Source of the DNA: Linum tenue
Taxonomy: Eukaryota > Streptophyta > Magnoliopsida > Malpighiales > Linaceae
Length of the DNA: 64,000 nucleotides
Direction: 5' to 3'
Assembly (NCBI GenBank): GCA_946122785.1
Contig: CAMGYJ010000011.1
Span: forward strand, 2,790,001-2,854,000
Positions 13,048 through 24,883 of the stretch are shown piece by piece. The notes beneath the pieces were generated by a model. It made no database searches. It had not been told where the DNA came from and saw only the letters and a list, made by a program, of their open reading frames with translations. Both the position numbers and the translations under genes were made by a program. The first letter of the stretch is position 1, and each line of letters begins with the position of its first letter.

Positions 13048-13719
13048 CAGTGGCGGATTCAGAAAATTTTCACAGGGGTGTCCTCTTAAAATTAAATTTA
13101 ATTAAATAATTCGTATATAAAAAATATCATACTTGTATAAATTTTTTATTAAAATTCATGATGTGTTTTCATATTTTGAAAAAATAATATAAATAAACTC
13201 CGTGTCTGCACTGTTAAAAAAAAAATCTACATATCCTACTAGACAATACTTCACGAACTTATCACATATTCGATTTCTAACCTTGTTCTTAATGTAGCTC
13301 GAAGTAGAAAAGACTCTTTCAACACTTGCCATGTAACCATAAAATCAATTCAAAATTAAGGGTAGCGTGTACGTAGTTTAATTATTAGGTATTGAAAATA
13401 GTTGGGGATAAAGAAATAGTGTTTTACCGTTGCATGATGTTTAAAATAGAATAACAAATGAGTAGCAACATAATTAGAATATGTTTGATAATAGTAGTGT
13501 CCTAGGTTGGAATAACACGGACTACCACTTATATTTTGTTAATCATAAGCAAACTATTATCGAGGGTAGGATAATCATTTTTTCAAATGTTAGGGTGTCC
13601 CGGATTACCAATTATATTTTGTATACCCATACGAAACTATTATCGGAAGTTAGATAATCGTTTCCCAAAATTTTAGGGGTGTCCCGGGACACCCCTAGAG
13701 GCCCATGTATCGGCCCCTG
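13048..13719 (-). mobile_element. hAT non-autonomous element with transposase remnant
   Basis: Bounded by CAGTGGCGG and CGGCCCCTG, with a perfect 8-bp target duplication GTTTGATC at 13040-13047 and 13720-13727. On the minus strand near 13220-13345 the frame VERVFSTSSYIKNKVRNRI (continuing with a CDKFV and CLVGY segment) matches the C-terminal dimerisation region of hAT transposases. It is therefore an internally deleted hAT element rather than a MITE of unknown origin. The same family is at 51966-52626. Confidence 0.85.
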
Positions 13720-13727
13720 GTTTGATC

Positions 13728-15730
13728 CATAATCAAATTGTCGATGTGTTACTGCACCATCCAAAAACCAGACATACTTGGATGAAATGAGCTAAACATT
13801 TGTACTACACTTATGCATTGTGTTCTGCTCTTACCAAAGGTAATTCACTAACCAAAAGGAAAAGTCCAAAATGTACCATTTCACCACCAATAAAAAAACC
13901 CCTAGTTTTACAGTTGATAGTTGAAGGATGGGACCTTATAAAATGAATATACCCTTTAAAAAATGTGACAACTCACCATATACCTCACTAATATCAGGAT
14001 GCCATATAAAGGCTAGCAAACATATTTACATTTGGATGCATAAATAGAAGACCAAGAAGAAGGAGGAGAGGGAGATGTAGGAAGAGGAGGAAGCAAAGCA
14101 GAAGTGTTAAATGGGAAGTAGACAAGTAGCATTGAATAGGGAATTTAATGGTAAGAGCAGAGATATGGGGTTGGTGGTCCTTAATAATAAGGGTAGATGC
14201 AAGTGAGCAAAGCCAAATTCAATTGGTGAAAATAAAAAGGAAAAATAGAAAGATTGGGTTTTGTACTTTTACTAGTGTCTTATTTGGAAAGTGAAAAAAG
14301 TTACAATCTTGGAAGGTAAAAGACCCCAAGAGTTACAAGTGGAAAAAGAAATGGGGAGTAAATTGTGAAGGGATGGGAAGATAGGAATGGGGAAGTGAAT
14401 TGAAAATTTAGCCGGATTTGCAAAACCTTGTAGATGGTCCGACTGGAAAAATTGTTTATTGGAGTTCAAAGTTTTATCGATATGAAATGGTTGAACTCTA
14501 GTTGAATCAAAATTTAAGCACAAAATATCATATCATTGACTTTTCGGAACAATCTACTATACAATATTACAGTAGTTTCATTTAAGGTCCTCAACAGTCC
14601 ATCTTACAAAGAATTGGGCACAGAGAAGGACAATAAAATTATTGGGTGGGTTGATGGAAGATTCAGCTTATATGCAATTGTCAATTTGTCATTGTAATAA
14701 AGAAAGAGGGGGAAAAAAAAACTTTGGTTCCCATCCATTCTGCAAGCATGTCTGTTGTTCCAGACAAAGATTTTGGGTATCTCTCTCTTTTGACAGCCTG
14801 GGAAATGGTTGCCTCCCCTCAGAATTCATATTTTATTACCCATATGGTACCTCATTATCTTTCAAATTTACAAAATACCTCCCTTCATCTTAAAAACTTT
14901 CACAAAGATGGCACTTCCCCAATCTGCATTTGCTTTGATGGGCAGGCTGGCTTTCTTCTGTTTGCCATTGCAGTCTGTTGCTGCAACTGCAATCTGCAGA
15001 ACTTACCCCTAATTTACTCTCCCCTTTGTTTGAGTTACATGGTTTTGGGATATAACTTGCATATGGAGCACAAGAACTATGCAGAAAGCCACTTCATAGC
15101 ATTGTAAACAATGGGGAGATTAAGTTTCAGAAGGACAGTAGTACCAAGATATGATAGAACCAACTGTGACACCAGAATGGGAAATGGGAAGGTGGGGAAA
15201 TTCAATCACAGATGGTGTTTATGAATGCAGATGTGTAAAACCCAAAAGAAAGAAAGAAGATGATTGATTATGTTGTTTGTGAGAGAGGAAGTAGTAGTAC
15301 CATTTTTGTTGATGTAAGAAACCCAACCAAGCATGGGTTTGTGTGGGGAAGAAGGACAGTAATAATATGACAGATGGAGGGGCAGGCCCCCCCAAAAAAT
15401 GACCTATTGTATGTAACTGATGAAAATGGTGTAGGAAAGTGATTGGAGAGGAAGAACAGATCTCTAAAAAATATATTTTGTTGGATCATAATGAACCCTC
15501 TACCTAGTTCATGCATTGTGAGAGAGAGTGACTATCCATTGATTCTTGGCCCTCAACAGCTGTGAAAAATCTGATATGGGTCGTTTGAATGGAGCAATTC
15601 GATGATATAATTGAGTCAGATTGTATTGTTTGGATATACACAAATCAATCGGAGCACTTGAGCATGAGAAATTTTCGAACTGTTGTGAGACCATTATAAT
15701 TGTTTCAGTAGAGAGATAATTTTTGTTGCC
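13728..15730. other. Intergenic region
   Basis: No gene recognised. Overlapping open frames at 14642-15107 have no family resemblance and no supporting splice or start context. Confidence 0.4.
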
Positions 15731-16192
15731 TCATTACAAATCACTCATTTTGTAAAATGAGACAACTTGCTCAATTGGCTCATTTCTAAATTGTTCTATC
15801 GAAACAATTCCTTTAGCAGTCAAGTGCTTGTATGGGTTAGTACTAATATTCATGCACTTATCGTGATTATACCCTGAATGGTGCCTTGTAAGATGGATGA
15901 ATATTTACTTGTAACTCACTAATGAAAGATTCTCTTATGAAAGTAAGCGACTAATTCTCCTCAATGACAAGAATAACTCATCTTCCTACAAACCACTAAT
16001 TTTACAAAATGAGACAATATTGACCCAATTGCCTCATTTATGAACCTTTTCCATCGAAATGGCTCATTGCATAAATATTGTAATCAGTACTTATCGTGAT
16101 TATCGCATGAATCTTGGTTACAAAAGGAATGGATAGTTACTCGTGACTCACAAGCGTAAGATCCTCTTACGACAAGAAGCGATTAAGCATAT
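15731..16192 (+). repeat. Diverged direct duplication, about 220 bp per copy
   Basis: Two head-to-tail copies (about 15731-15965 and 15980-16192) share AAATGAGACAA, TCGAAA, CTTATCGTGATTAT and the closing run of short AAGCGA/ATTA words. The first copy contains the inverted repeat CTCATTTTGTAAAATGAG. Divergence is substantial, so the duplication is old. No function is evident. Confidence 0.5.
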
Positions 16193-17198
16193 AGATGATT
16201 AACGTCACATCTGCACGAGATTCATCTTCTTCCTCGTCCTATGCTATACAACATTTTTTTGGTACAACCAAATACAGCAAAGCAATCAGGAGAGAGAGTC
16301 GCCTCCAAACAATTTGCGTCAAAATTTCAGGCCCAACATGTCGTCTCCCTCTCTATCTCAACGGCAAAATATATGAACGTGACCGCAGGAATTGGTCGAT
16401 GGCGACTTGCAGAGTTTTGGCGCGCGCGGGCACGGTCTCCTTATTTCGATCCAAATTTCTTCTTCTCTATACGTGGAAGAGAACTCTGCATTTTGCATCC
16501 ACTTTTTTTTCCAGATAGTATGCAGGAGATCAGCTAGGTCCACTCTCGCTTTCATTTTTGTTTTGGCTTCCAGAAAATGAAAAGGATGGAGAAAATGTGG
16601 CCTATGTTTGAGCTAATTGAACCCGTGAAGGAGTGAGCCTGTGCTGTGCCTGCCTGCATTTTGGTTTGCGATAGTACACATGATATCATCAAATCATAGG
16701 GAACGAGATGGGCTAACTGACTTTGTATGCATTTGCGTCGTCGTCGACTCGTCTGTCTTCAATCAACATCGATCCTACACATATTTTTATATGTGTGCTC
16801 TGTCGTCCATGACAAGAGGAACAAGACATACCGAGATGCCAACAAGATCGCGATGGCTGAATGCCATGCTACATTTAGCCGAGCAAGGTCGTTCTACGCT
16901 CGAATATGGTGAGCTCATTAGTAGGATTCGAATTCAAGTTCAACAGGGTGAAGAGAACAATCAAAGCAAACCAGATGGGTAGTTCAAGGTTAATAAGGTT
17001 CCATATTGTTTAAGTGAAGAGTTACCTCGGTGGTATCCGTTACCTCTGAGGTGTAATGAGGTGAACAGAAAAACACCATGAACATTCAGACAGTGAGCAG
17101 ACAAAAATGGAAGACGATAACGAGCTCGTTCAGGTTCAGGGGGGTGCTCCTAAATACCCATTAAGACGGGGTTTACCAGCTAGAGACTATCTATCTAT
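16193..17198. other. Intergenic region and NRPB3 3' flank
   Basis: Open frames at 16195-16982 overlap in several phases and show no domain. The last hundred bases before 17199 would be the NRPB3 3' UTR and contain a CTAT tandem run at about 17188-17203. Confidence 0.45.
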
Positions 17199-18749
17199 CT
17201 ATCCTCCACGCATGTGGGCACCGAGTTCACCAAACTGATCGTCAGCTTCAACTGTATCATCAGACAAACGAACTGCATCCAGCTTTTGTTTGAGTATCTC
17301 TATGGCATTAAGCACCAGCTGAGAAGCTTTAACAGCACCGGTCGTCTCAACCGTGAATATGAAGCTGTCCTCCTTGGCTTTAATGTCGATAAGCCCTGTC
17401 TTCCCCATTGATTCCAGTTTCTTGATGACTTCATCATCGTAAGTATATGCTTCAGCATCCACAACCACAACCTGCAAACACGGTCATTTAAAGAAAGCAA
17501 AACCACTCTGAAGCGATTGGATAAAAACCTAACAGAAAAATGATTTGGTAAAGCACAAGGCAGCAATCATTCAAAGATATGCACTGTTTTCGCTAACCTG
17601 TTGGGTAGTAGGATCGATGTCGAAAACCTTGGTAGGGCTGCTCTCTACTATACTCTGCTTATCTTCAAGTGACAATCTTGCCATCATATCTTCATTGATA
17701 TTGATCTCTGGTTCATACATGAAAGTCACGGTGGCTGCTGGAGACCACTTCGCATGATCTTTCCCAATACCTTTCCTAGCTATTGCCCGGAGTCTTAGCT
17801 CTTGTCCACGGCGCAGTTTCACAATCATAACCCCCCTACAAACAGAAGATATCAACAACTCATTATCACCAAGGCTAACAACCACCAAAGAGGGGAAATG
17901 AAAGGTGGCTAATAAGCAGCAATAGACTCCAGATCATCTGACCACCCACAATTTCTGCAAACTCAGATCGTTCCTCTTCCCAAATCCTTTTGGGAAGCTT
18001 CGGTTTGCTACCCACGACGCGATTATCTAACAACAATACAGTCAATTTGGTAAACTAGAACACCATGGGCATGTTTCAGGAGCAATAACCTTCCTATCTT
18101 GAGCAGCCTCCAGTAAGGAAATGTGACATTCTTACAATTAGGGTAGAATTAGTGTCAAAAGGGGGAAACGTTTTCTCATAAACCCTAGAAATCCAAAAAC
18201 AGCACCACCCCAAAATCCAGCTCCAGATTATCGCATGCAGAACTAAGAACAAAGGGAACAGGGAAAGCAATAACGAGATAGATTCAGTAAGAAACGGCAT
18301 TACTTCTGCTCAGAGGTCTCATCGCCGGCAATTTCATTGAAGTCGACGGGAACCACGGTGTGATCGGAGCTCAGCAAGTCCTTGCTGGTGACATCCAGGG
18401 TCTGGTCCACCACGCACTTGGCCCGCAGGTGGAACTCGACGGAGCAGTACTCGCACTGCCCGTCGCCGTCGCAGGCGTCGCAGTCGCGGGAGAATCGCAT
18501 GCTCATGGCCCGCTCGCTGGTGAGCGGGATGAGCCCCAACCTGTGGGCGATGAACTCGTCGTTGAGGACGGAGGAGTTGACCTCGATCTCGACGAGGTCG
18601 ATGGCGACGGTGGGGACCTCGGCGATCATCACGCGGCGGAGGGCGTTGGCCACCGAGGCGTCGGTGTTGCGGAGCTCGAACTTCATGTAGTCGTCCTTCA
18701 TCTCGCGGATCTTCACCACGGGTTTGCGCTGGTAGCTGCGTTCCTCCAT
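17199..18749 (-). CDS. NRPB3: DNA-directed RNA polymerase II subunit 3
   Basis: RPB3 forms the alpha-like heterodimer with RPB11 that nucleates Pol II assembly in the nucleus. Exons on the minus strand are 18749-18304, 17835-17598 and 17471-17199 with GT-AG introns of 468 and 126 bases and matching phases, coding for 318 residues; the Arabidopsis protein is about the same length. Exon 1 holds the dimerisation core ([34 protein letters not shown]) and the Cys cluster [13 protein letters not shown] of eukaryotic RPB3. Exon 2 carries [23 protein letters not shown] (quoted in part: [12 protein letters not shown]). Exon 3 returns to the dimerisation fold and ends in [14 protein letters not shown]. 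The MEERSYQ start is chosen because the protein family begins there; an open extension upstream is probably leader. The gene appears intact. Confidence 0.96.
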
Positions 18750-18997
18750 GGCAGCGAGAGAGAGATCGAAATGGGAGCCGGCGGCGGAGCTGGGCTTCTC
18801 TTCCTTCGCCGGTGAAATGCGGGTGGGAGAAGTGGAAGAGATTGGAATTCGGAACCCCAAGAACGAGGGTTTTAGATTTGGAGCTTTCTCCCGTCAGTGG
18901 AATCGATGGTCCGAATGGCTGACCTGGATCTTGTGTTCAGTGGAAGATAGGCCAAACTGCGTCGTTTCGTTGGTAGGCCGAAATGAGAAGGTGAATG

Positions 18998-19065
18998 TGG
19001 GCTTTTATCTCGGCCCATATTCGGCTAGAGGTGGCCTGCTTTCCATCTTGAACTGGGAGTGGGCT
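18998..19065. promoter_or_regulatory. Cluster of site II (TGGGCY) motifs upstream of NRPB3
   Basis: TGGGCT at 18998-19003 and 19060-19065 and GGCCCA at 19012-19017 lie about 250-315 bases before the NRPB3 start codon. Site II elements bind TCP-type factors and are common in promoters of plant housekeeping and ribosomal genes. A telobox-like AAACCCTAG also occurs in intron 1 near 18180. The match is by motif only. Confidence 0.5.
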
Positions 19066-19069
19066 GGAT

Positions 19070-20853
19070 TGGGGCCATGCCGGAAGTCGATCTCTTTTAT
19101 TTTGTGTTTCGTTCTTAGTACAATTTACAAGTATCATGAAACAGACCACTAAACATAGACAATAAAGCATAAACACAACAAATCCACTACAAATAACATA
19201 AAGTATATCAGAAAACTTATAAAGCATACCAAAACATCAGCACACCGTAAAATTTATAAAACAAACAAGATAACTCAAAGTAGATTAAAATATCCCTGAA
19301 GCATACCAGAAATTCTATAGAGCATACCACAAATGGATTAAAGCAGACCATAAGTTTCATAAGAGTATTATAGTGACTACAACTCCTTGATCCGCCCCTG
19401 CCTTCTATTATTCTTTGCCTCCCGCCATCCACCTCACTTCGACTTGTCACTTGGCGTTGAAAGCAAAATAGCATGTTACTTGTTAAAAAAAATTATTTCA
19501 TATTATAAATTTTTTATTACTTTGTCATCTTTTATGACGATTATAGTTTGCTTCGTGAAATATCTGATGTATTTTCCTATTTTTCCTGTTTAAACTCATG
19601 TATTTTTTTATCTATCATATCACACTTTTTGATTGGCACCATTTTGACATGGAAAAAAAAAAAGTTGAATTGAAGAAAATACTATGCGTTGGTTTGGGAT
19701 AAATGGGCTCTAACGTCTTTTTCTGTGGCATTTCTAGAAGTCGTGCTCCTCAAATATCTTCTTACTAAAACGTAACTTAATTTGTGGGATTCAACGTACG
19801 GAATTGTAGTTTGTGAAAAGAGATGAGAAGGTACAGATAGATATCACAGGATTGTACAGTTTTTAAAACTGCGGCGGCTAAGTGATGATGGGATCTGCAT
19901 GCCTTGTAATTCGAAACACTGTGTTGGATTTGAATGTACGTCCAGAAATTTGCACGAGTTTTGAACTTGGGGACTCTTTTGGCATTACAATATCATATCA
20001 TATCATATATTTCCTCGTAGATAACTAACTACTATTATAGAAAGAGTTCGTCAATTCAGCAGTATGGGAGATGATAGTGATAGGACAATTTTTATCATTA
20101 ATTTGTAGGTAGGGTTGAAGTTTGCATCACACCATGCATCAGTCATAATGTGTTTATCAATAAGAGTTATCAAGATTCGAACATAAGATTTTTTGGTTAC
20201 AGAAGACTCTAATACTATATATGTCAATAATTAGTTGATCCCAATAATTTGAGTTGTTGGGAGAGACTAACATTTAGAGTATACGTAGCTCGACCACTGC
20301 CACTATCCTTGTTTCGTGTGAATATACAAGAATTATGTAGTTTCGTCATACCATGCATTGTGCTAATTACATCTGAGTTAAAATATGAGTATACGTATAA
20401 CATATTGCTAAACTTATCGTGCGTCTACTGATTTTCGTTATTTGGATTATAAATTAATTGGAGTTTGAGACATTATACTATATCAAAATCTCTCTCGGAG
20501 AAACTTCGGTATACCTCGTTCTCTAAATCCAACCCAAAAGATCAATTTACTAATAATAAAAAAAGAACTGATAATTTTGATTCGTAAAAATATATCGAAG
20601 TACATCTAAAATATGTGATGCTAATACATATAATATTATGTGTAAGTGTAACACGTTAGACAAATCTCACATCGACAGAGCACAAGAGAGATCCATGGTT
20701 CATAAGTAAGGCGCAAAATTTAACCGACAATACGTGTTTTTGAATGAAACGAAGGAGTTTTTTTTTTAGAACTCCAAAGTATAACGTGCTCAGCGTAGAG
20801 CAGTACAAGAATGTGTGAGCTTATGGGAAGTGATCTAAATATATGTACCAAAG
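19070..20853. other. Intergenic region
   Basis: AT-rich, no gene recognised. A CATAT tandem run occurs near 19990-20010. Confidence 0.4.
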
Positions 20854-20861
20854 ACTAAATC

Positions 20862-21128
20862 TAGGGGTGGCATTTCGGTTATTTCGGTTATAACCGATAA
20901 CCGATTGACCGGTTAACCGAAATAACCACTCCCCCTACCGAAAACCGCCCGAAATAGGCTTCGGTTTCTCGGTTATCTGTTAACCGACCCACTTTTAAGA
21001 CAAAAAATCATTTCGTCTAGCCTCCGATAACCGACCGAAATTCGATTACTTTGATTACCGGTTAGTGGATAACCGGTCGATTATTAGTTTAACCGGCCGG
21101 GTAACCGGTAACCGAACTGCCACCACTA
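20862..21128. mobile_element. hAT-type MITE, 267 bp
   Basis: Begins TAGGGGTGGCATTTCGG and ends CGAACTGCCACCACTA, with an exact 8-bp target duplication ACTAAATC at 20854-20861 and 21129-21136. The interior repeats AACCGGT/TAACCGA words. The perfect flanks mark a fairly young insertion. It has no coding capacity. Confidence 0.85.
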
Positions 21129-21136
21129 ACTAAATC

Positions 21137-21922
21137 CGTAAGAATCTAAACATAAATGAGACAATATTTTATGAAAAAAAGGTTCAAAAATGTTTCCAGA
21201 GAAGAAGAAAATTGGAAAACAGTGTACAGTCTAATAATGGCGAACTACTCCACCTGGCCGGCAGAGGCAGACTTGTACATCCATCAACCTCCCGCGTCCA
21301 GAATATGAGAGTTGGAAGCTCCATGCAACTACTTCATCCCATCCGTCCAAATATCAGTACCCTAAACCCAACCTTTTCTTTGTTGGAAACCAATAAACAA
21401 AAAAACAAAAAATAGCAAATTACTTAACGGCGATCGTTGCCGGACACAGCGGGGGTCCTCTCCATTAACTTACTATGCTAACTAATTATTAGACACTCCA
21501 TTTAACGGCGGCAGCATGATGATGATGATCTTATTGAGTTATTGTAATTTATCATTAACCAAAACGACAGTCCAAACCCCACTGAATCCCTTCGAATCAC
21601 AGCTGTCGTTCAATTGGCACATGCACAGGACGACGAAATTAAAAGTCTCTCCAAATTATAGTCTCATGCACACCTACCAACTCATTAAACTGTGACTAAA
21701 TCATCAAATTAAAAAATATCGTAATTCTTAGCAAAAGACATTCATGTTAAAATAATGTCAACTAATTACCGGGGGGAAAAAATATCAATCATCACTTTGT
21801 AATATGAAGGATTAAAAAATGCATGAATTTCACAAAAACAATTCAATATTTATTTTGATTTGGACTCGATGTCTTAATGCTAGTTTTAGAGTTTAGTGAA
21901 TAGTATGCACTCAATTTTGAGA

Positions 21923-21923
<1 letters not shown>
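21137..21923. other. Intergenic region
   Basis: No gene recognised; a 67-codon open frame at 21212-21415 has no family resemblance. Confidence 0.4.

Positions 21924-21958
<35 letters not shown>
21924..21958. repeat. (TA)n microsatellite, left of MITE
   Basis: About 17 TA units directly abutting the terminal repeat of the element at 21959. A matching (TA)n tract follows the other end of that element. Confidence 0.9.
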
Positions 21959-21960
<2 letters not shown>

Positions 21961-22005
21961 TGGCTACTTCGGTGCACTCACTTTTTTGGGTGCACTCAGT
22001 ACACC

Positions 22006-22614
22006 CAGTGGCGGAGCCAGAAAATTTGCCAAGGGGGTGCTTGTTCATGTAATGAAAAAATCAACTATACAATTAAAAACTCAACTTTACACGAAAATAT
22101 GAAGTGAATAACATAATACCCAAGATTTGTACAATTACATAATAATAGTTATACACACATCGCCTACAATGAACCTCGACGATTGTATGCACGGTTGGGG
22201 AAAAGTTGCAGCTTGCTTGCTACCTCGTGATTCCGTCTCTTCATTTCCGGAGATGGAGAGCTTGGAGGGTGGACTCGCCGCCGTTGGAGAATGGAAGCTT
22301 TGAGGTCGGCGAGTGCACTTGCAGCGCCTCTGCTGCTGGGTAGAGGAAAACGAAAATGAAATTGGGGGGTTTCTGCCTTGCTGGGATCGACGATAGTGTT
22401 TTGTTATTAGGACAGATAATTAACTCTGATATAAGTAAATGTGTGTGTCAAATAAACTAAAATCCTCTTCTAGCTGAGATGGTGAGATTGCTTTGTGTGA
22501 ATCATGTGGTTAGAGGTTTGATCCCCATCTCCCACTATATATACTCAATATTTTTTTGCCCACAGCCAAGGGGGCTGCATGCACCCCCCTCCCTTAGGCG
22601 TAGCTCCGCCACTG
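22006..22614. mobile_element. hAT-type element nested in the TIR MITE
   Basis: Ends CAGTGGCGGAGCCAG and, at the other side, CTCCGCCACTG; exact 8-bp target duplication AGTACACC at 21998-22005 and 22615-22622, placed just inside the outer element's left terminal repeat. The nesting shows it arrived after the outer MITE. No transposase fragment was recognised. Confidence 0.88.
22460..22545 (+). repeat. tRNA-like / SINE-like segment
   Basis: TAGCTGAGATGG at 22471-22482 resembles a Pol III A box and GGTTTGATCCC at 22515-22525 a B box, with spacing usual for a tRNA-derived promoter. It could be a SINE head captured by the hAT element. A clean cloverleaf was not found, so it is not called a tRNA gene. 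Confidence 0.4.
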
Positions 22615-22989
22615 AGTACACCCAACTCTAAAAGTGACCATAATACATCAAATTTTGAACTTTAATTAGTACTCTCAATCTAATATGATGATATGACATA
22701 GAATCATAACAAATTAATCTATTACCCTAACCCCTTAACCTTCAATTTTGAATCCCAACCCAAAATCCCAAATTGTAAACCTAAACCCTAACCCTAAATC
22801 CCTAAATCCTAAATCCTTCGAATTAAAGTAAATTTTGAATGAATTTTTTTCAAATTCATGTGCTTCTTGTTCATAATATCATAAGCAACAATTGATACCG
22901 TTTTGACATGAATTGCATGTTCAGAATGACAATTATGAGGCTGGTGCACTGAGTGCACCCAAAAAAGTGGGTGCACCGAATACGCCACC

Positions 22990-23017
22990 ATATATATATA
23001 TATATATATATATATAT
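22990..23017. repeat. (TA)n microsatellite, right of MITE
   Basis: About 14 TA units following the right terminal repeat at 22989, the counterpart of the tract at 21924-21958. Confidence 0.9.
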
Positions 23018-23022
23018 GACAA

Positions 23023-23414
23023 AGGCTAACGTACGTCCGGGCGTATGCTAGCCTACCGTACGCCCCATTGAGTTTTGCTATTTAGACAAAGAATTAATCA
23101 GAGTTTGGGACATGATACTATACCCTAACCCCTAATGGGCGAATCCCAGTCCCCAATTCACTAACCCAAAACATGAGATTCGTTTAATCTTAAAAATGAA
23201 AATCAACGATTCTGATTCGTCGAAATTTTCATTGATTTTCATTTTAAGATTAAACGAACCTCATGGTTTGGGTTAGAAAATTAGGGACTGGGGTTCACCC
23301 ATTAGAGGTTAGAGTATAGTATCATGCCCCAAACTCCGATTAATTCATGATCTATATAGCAAAACTCAATGGGGCGTACGCTAGGTTAGCGTACGCCCGG
23401 GCATATGCTAGCCT
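23023..23414. repeat. 392-bp fold-back (hairpin) element
   Basis: Two arms of about 185 bases are inverted copies of each other over nearly their full length, from AGGCTAACGTACG / CTAGCCT at the tips through GTACGCCCCATTGAGTTTTG to AGATTAAACGAA near the centre, leaving a short loop around 23205-23235. It is a MITE-like fold-back element; a transcript would form a long imperfect hairpin. Target duplications are not clear. A decayed relative may lie at 1925-2040. Confidence 0.8.
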
Positions 23415-23689
23415 AAATAGAATCATATTAACGGCGTAACGCTGTCAAACTCTTGGAGTATGCTATACTCCAAGTAATCAGGCGGTCATATTACGTAGTT
23501 ATACTTCGTCAAATCAGAATCATCGATCATACTCTTTATTAAATTTGATCTTAAGATTTGACCCAGGCCGGAGCTTTATCTATTACAAATTGGTTCAGTA
23601 TCATACTCCAAGCTCGATTTAATTTATAAACTGAATAGAAATATCTCACCGAAATGTCTGAAGTATATTTAAAAGTACGTCAATACGAC

Positions 23690-23746
<57 letters not shown>

Positions 23747-24070
23747 AAATCAAATTAAATCCTAGAGCACGACGTATCAACTTTGATAAATAAAATTTCA
23801 CCATAAAAGAAGAAAAAAAAACTTTGATAAATAATCCTTTTACCACATGACTCACCCTTGAATGGTTTAAAAATAATACCAAAAAAGGGGAGACATGGAC
23901 ATGGTGCCCTCCAAGGCCAACATTTGGCAACATCCAAAACCAAATAGGAGCACATTTCCCAGTTCTGGAGACTTTGATCAATCACGGGCAATGGGCTTAA
24001 TAAGTTAACAAAACTGCTCCCCTCCCAAATATGCTTTTTATTATTTGATCGATCCATCCATCCATCCATC
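23415..24070. other. Intergenic region with (TA)n tract
   Basis: Holds a pure (TA) tract of about 25 units at 23692-23743. Otherwise no gene or transposon end was recognised. Confidence 0.5.
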
Positions 24071-24080
24071 TATATATAAC
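24071..24080 (+). promoter_or_regulatory. TATA box of the 24208 gene
   Basis: TATATATAAC about 130 bases upstream of the ATG fits a core promoter with a leader of about 100 bases. Confidence 0.6.
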
Positions 24081-24207
24081 CGCACAAATCCATCACCAAC
24101 CACAACTCAAACAGTTAATTCACTCCCATCAGCAAACCAAATCCACCTCTAATATCCACCATTCTTTTAATTCTTTTCCTTCTTTTTATTTTATTATTTC
24201 TTTAGCC

Positions 24208-24883
24208 ATGATGAGCTTGGACGTCTACCACAGCCTGATCTTCGGCGGGATGAACAAGCATCATGATTGGGCCAGCTCGGATCATTACTTCCACGTGGCG
24301 GCAGCGGCGCAGTCGTCGGAGATGGAAGCAGCGGTTGGCGGCGGGATCGACGAGGATGATATCTTGTACGCGGAGCTGAGCAGGCAGGTCCTCCTGCTGA
24401 CGGCGGATGACGACGAGGATATCGAAGAAGTGGAGGCTCGACGGCGCCGTTTCGATGACGTCAGTAGTGGTTACGGCGGTAACTTCATGAAGAGGTCGGC
24501 GTCGGTGAACAGCAACGAGGGTTTCAACTGGAGTAATTTTGGGTCGGATTTTTTTACTGCTGGGGTTAATCATCATCAACAGTACGGAAATTTACCTGCT
24601 GCTGCTGGTTGTGGTGGCGGCGGCGGCGGCGGCTGGCGTCAGGGGAATTCGACGTGGGGGAGCGCTGCTGTTAATACGGGGACTGGGGTTTTCATCCCTC
24701 ATGTAGCTAACTCAAAGAGAAGGAGCCGGCGAGGTAATTACTTACTTTATTCTACCGCGTTTTTTTTCTTCTTCTTCTTGGTTGCGTATTATTGAGATGA
24801 ACTGGTTCTTGATAACAGGCAAGAAGAACGGGAAGAAGAGAGCTGCAGCCGGAAGCAAGCAGGCCGGTGAGAGCAAGCAATGA
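24208..24883 (+). CDS. Plant-specific protein of unknown function (GTGVFIP motif)
   Basis: Exon 1 24208-24733 and exon 2 24819-24883 join at GT-AG sites in phase 1 to code for 196 residues ending in a Lys-rich tail. The N-terminal third is acidic with a helical ELSRQVLLLTADDDEDIEEV segment, the middle is Asn/Gly-rich with a run of seven glycines, and the C-terminus has the motif GTGVFIPHV followed by basic KRRSRRG/KKNGKKR clusters that could be a nuclear localisation signal. I recall short plant proteins with a GTGVF(I/L)P motif and no assigned role, but cannot name the family. No signal peptide or membrane segment is seen. Confidence 0.8.

Larger units (their letters stand above)
21959..22989. 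mobile_element. TIR MITE inside a (TA)n tract, itself interrupted
   Basis: The ends GGTGGCTACTTCGGTGCAC and GTGCACCGAATACGCCACC are inverted repeats that continue for about 40 bp through a CTTTTTTGGGTGCACTCAGT-like segment. It is flanked on both sides by TA repeats, so the target duplication cannot be separated from the microsatellite; plant MITEs targeting (TA)n tracts (such as Micron of rice) are known. Removing the hAT insertion at 22006-22614 leaves an element of about 414 bp with no coding capacity. Confidence 0.75.

Noticed and set aside
14642..15107. Small secreted or membrane protein gene
   Set aside because: Several short frames overlap; none has family resemblance, and no splice signals join them.
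18360..18815. 151-codon plus-strand open frame
   Set aside because: Antisense shadow of the GC-rich first exon of NRPB3.
22460..22545. Functional tRNA gene
   Set aside because: A- and B-box-like motifs are present but no convincing acceptor stem or anticodon arm could be drawn.
22740..22820. AAACCCTAA-like words as an interstitial telomere
   Set aside because: Only a few degenerate CCCTAA/CCTAAAT units, too irregular for telomeric DNA.
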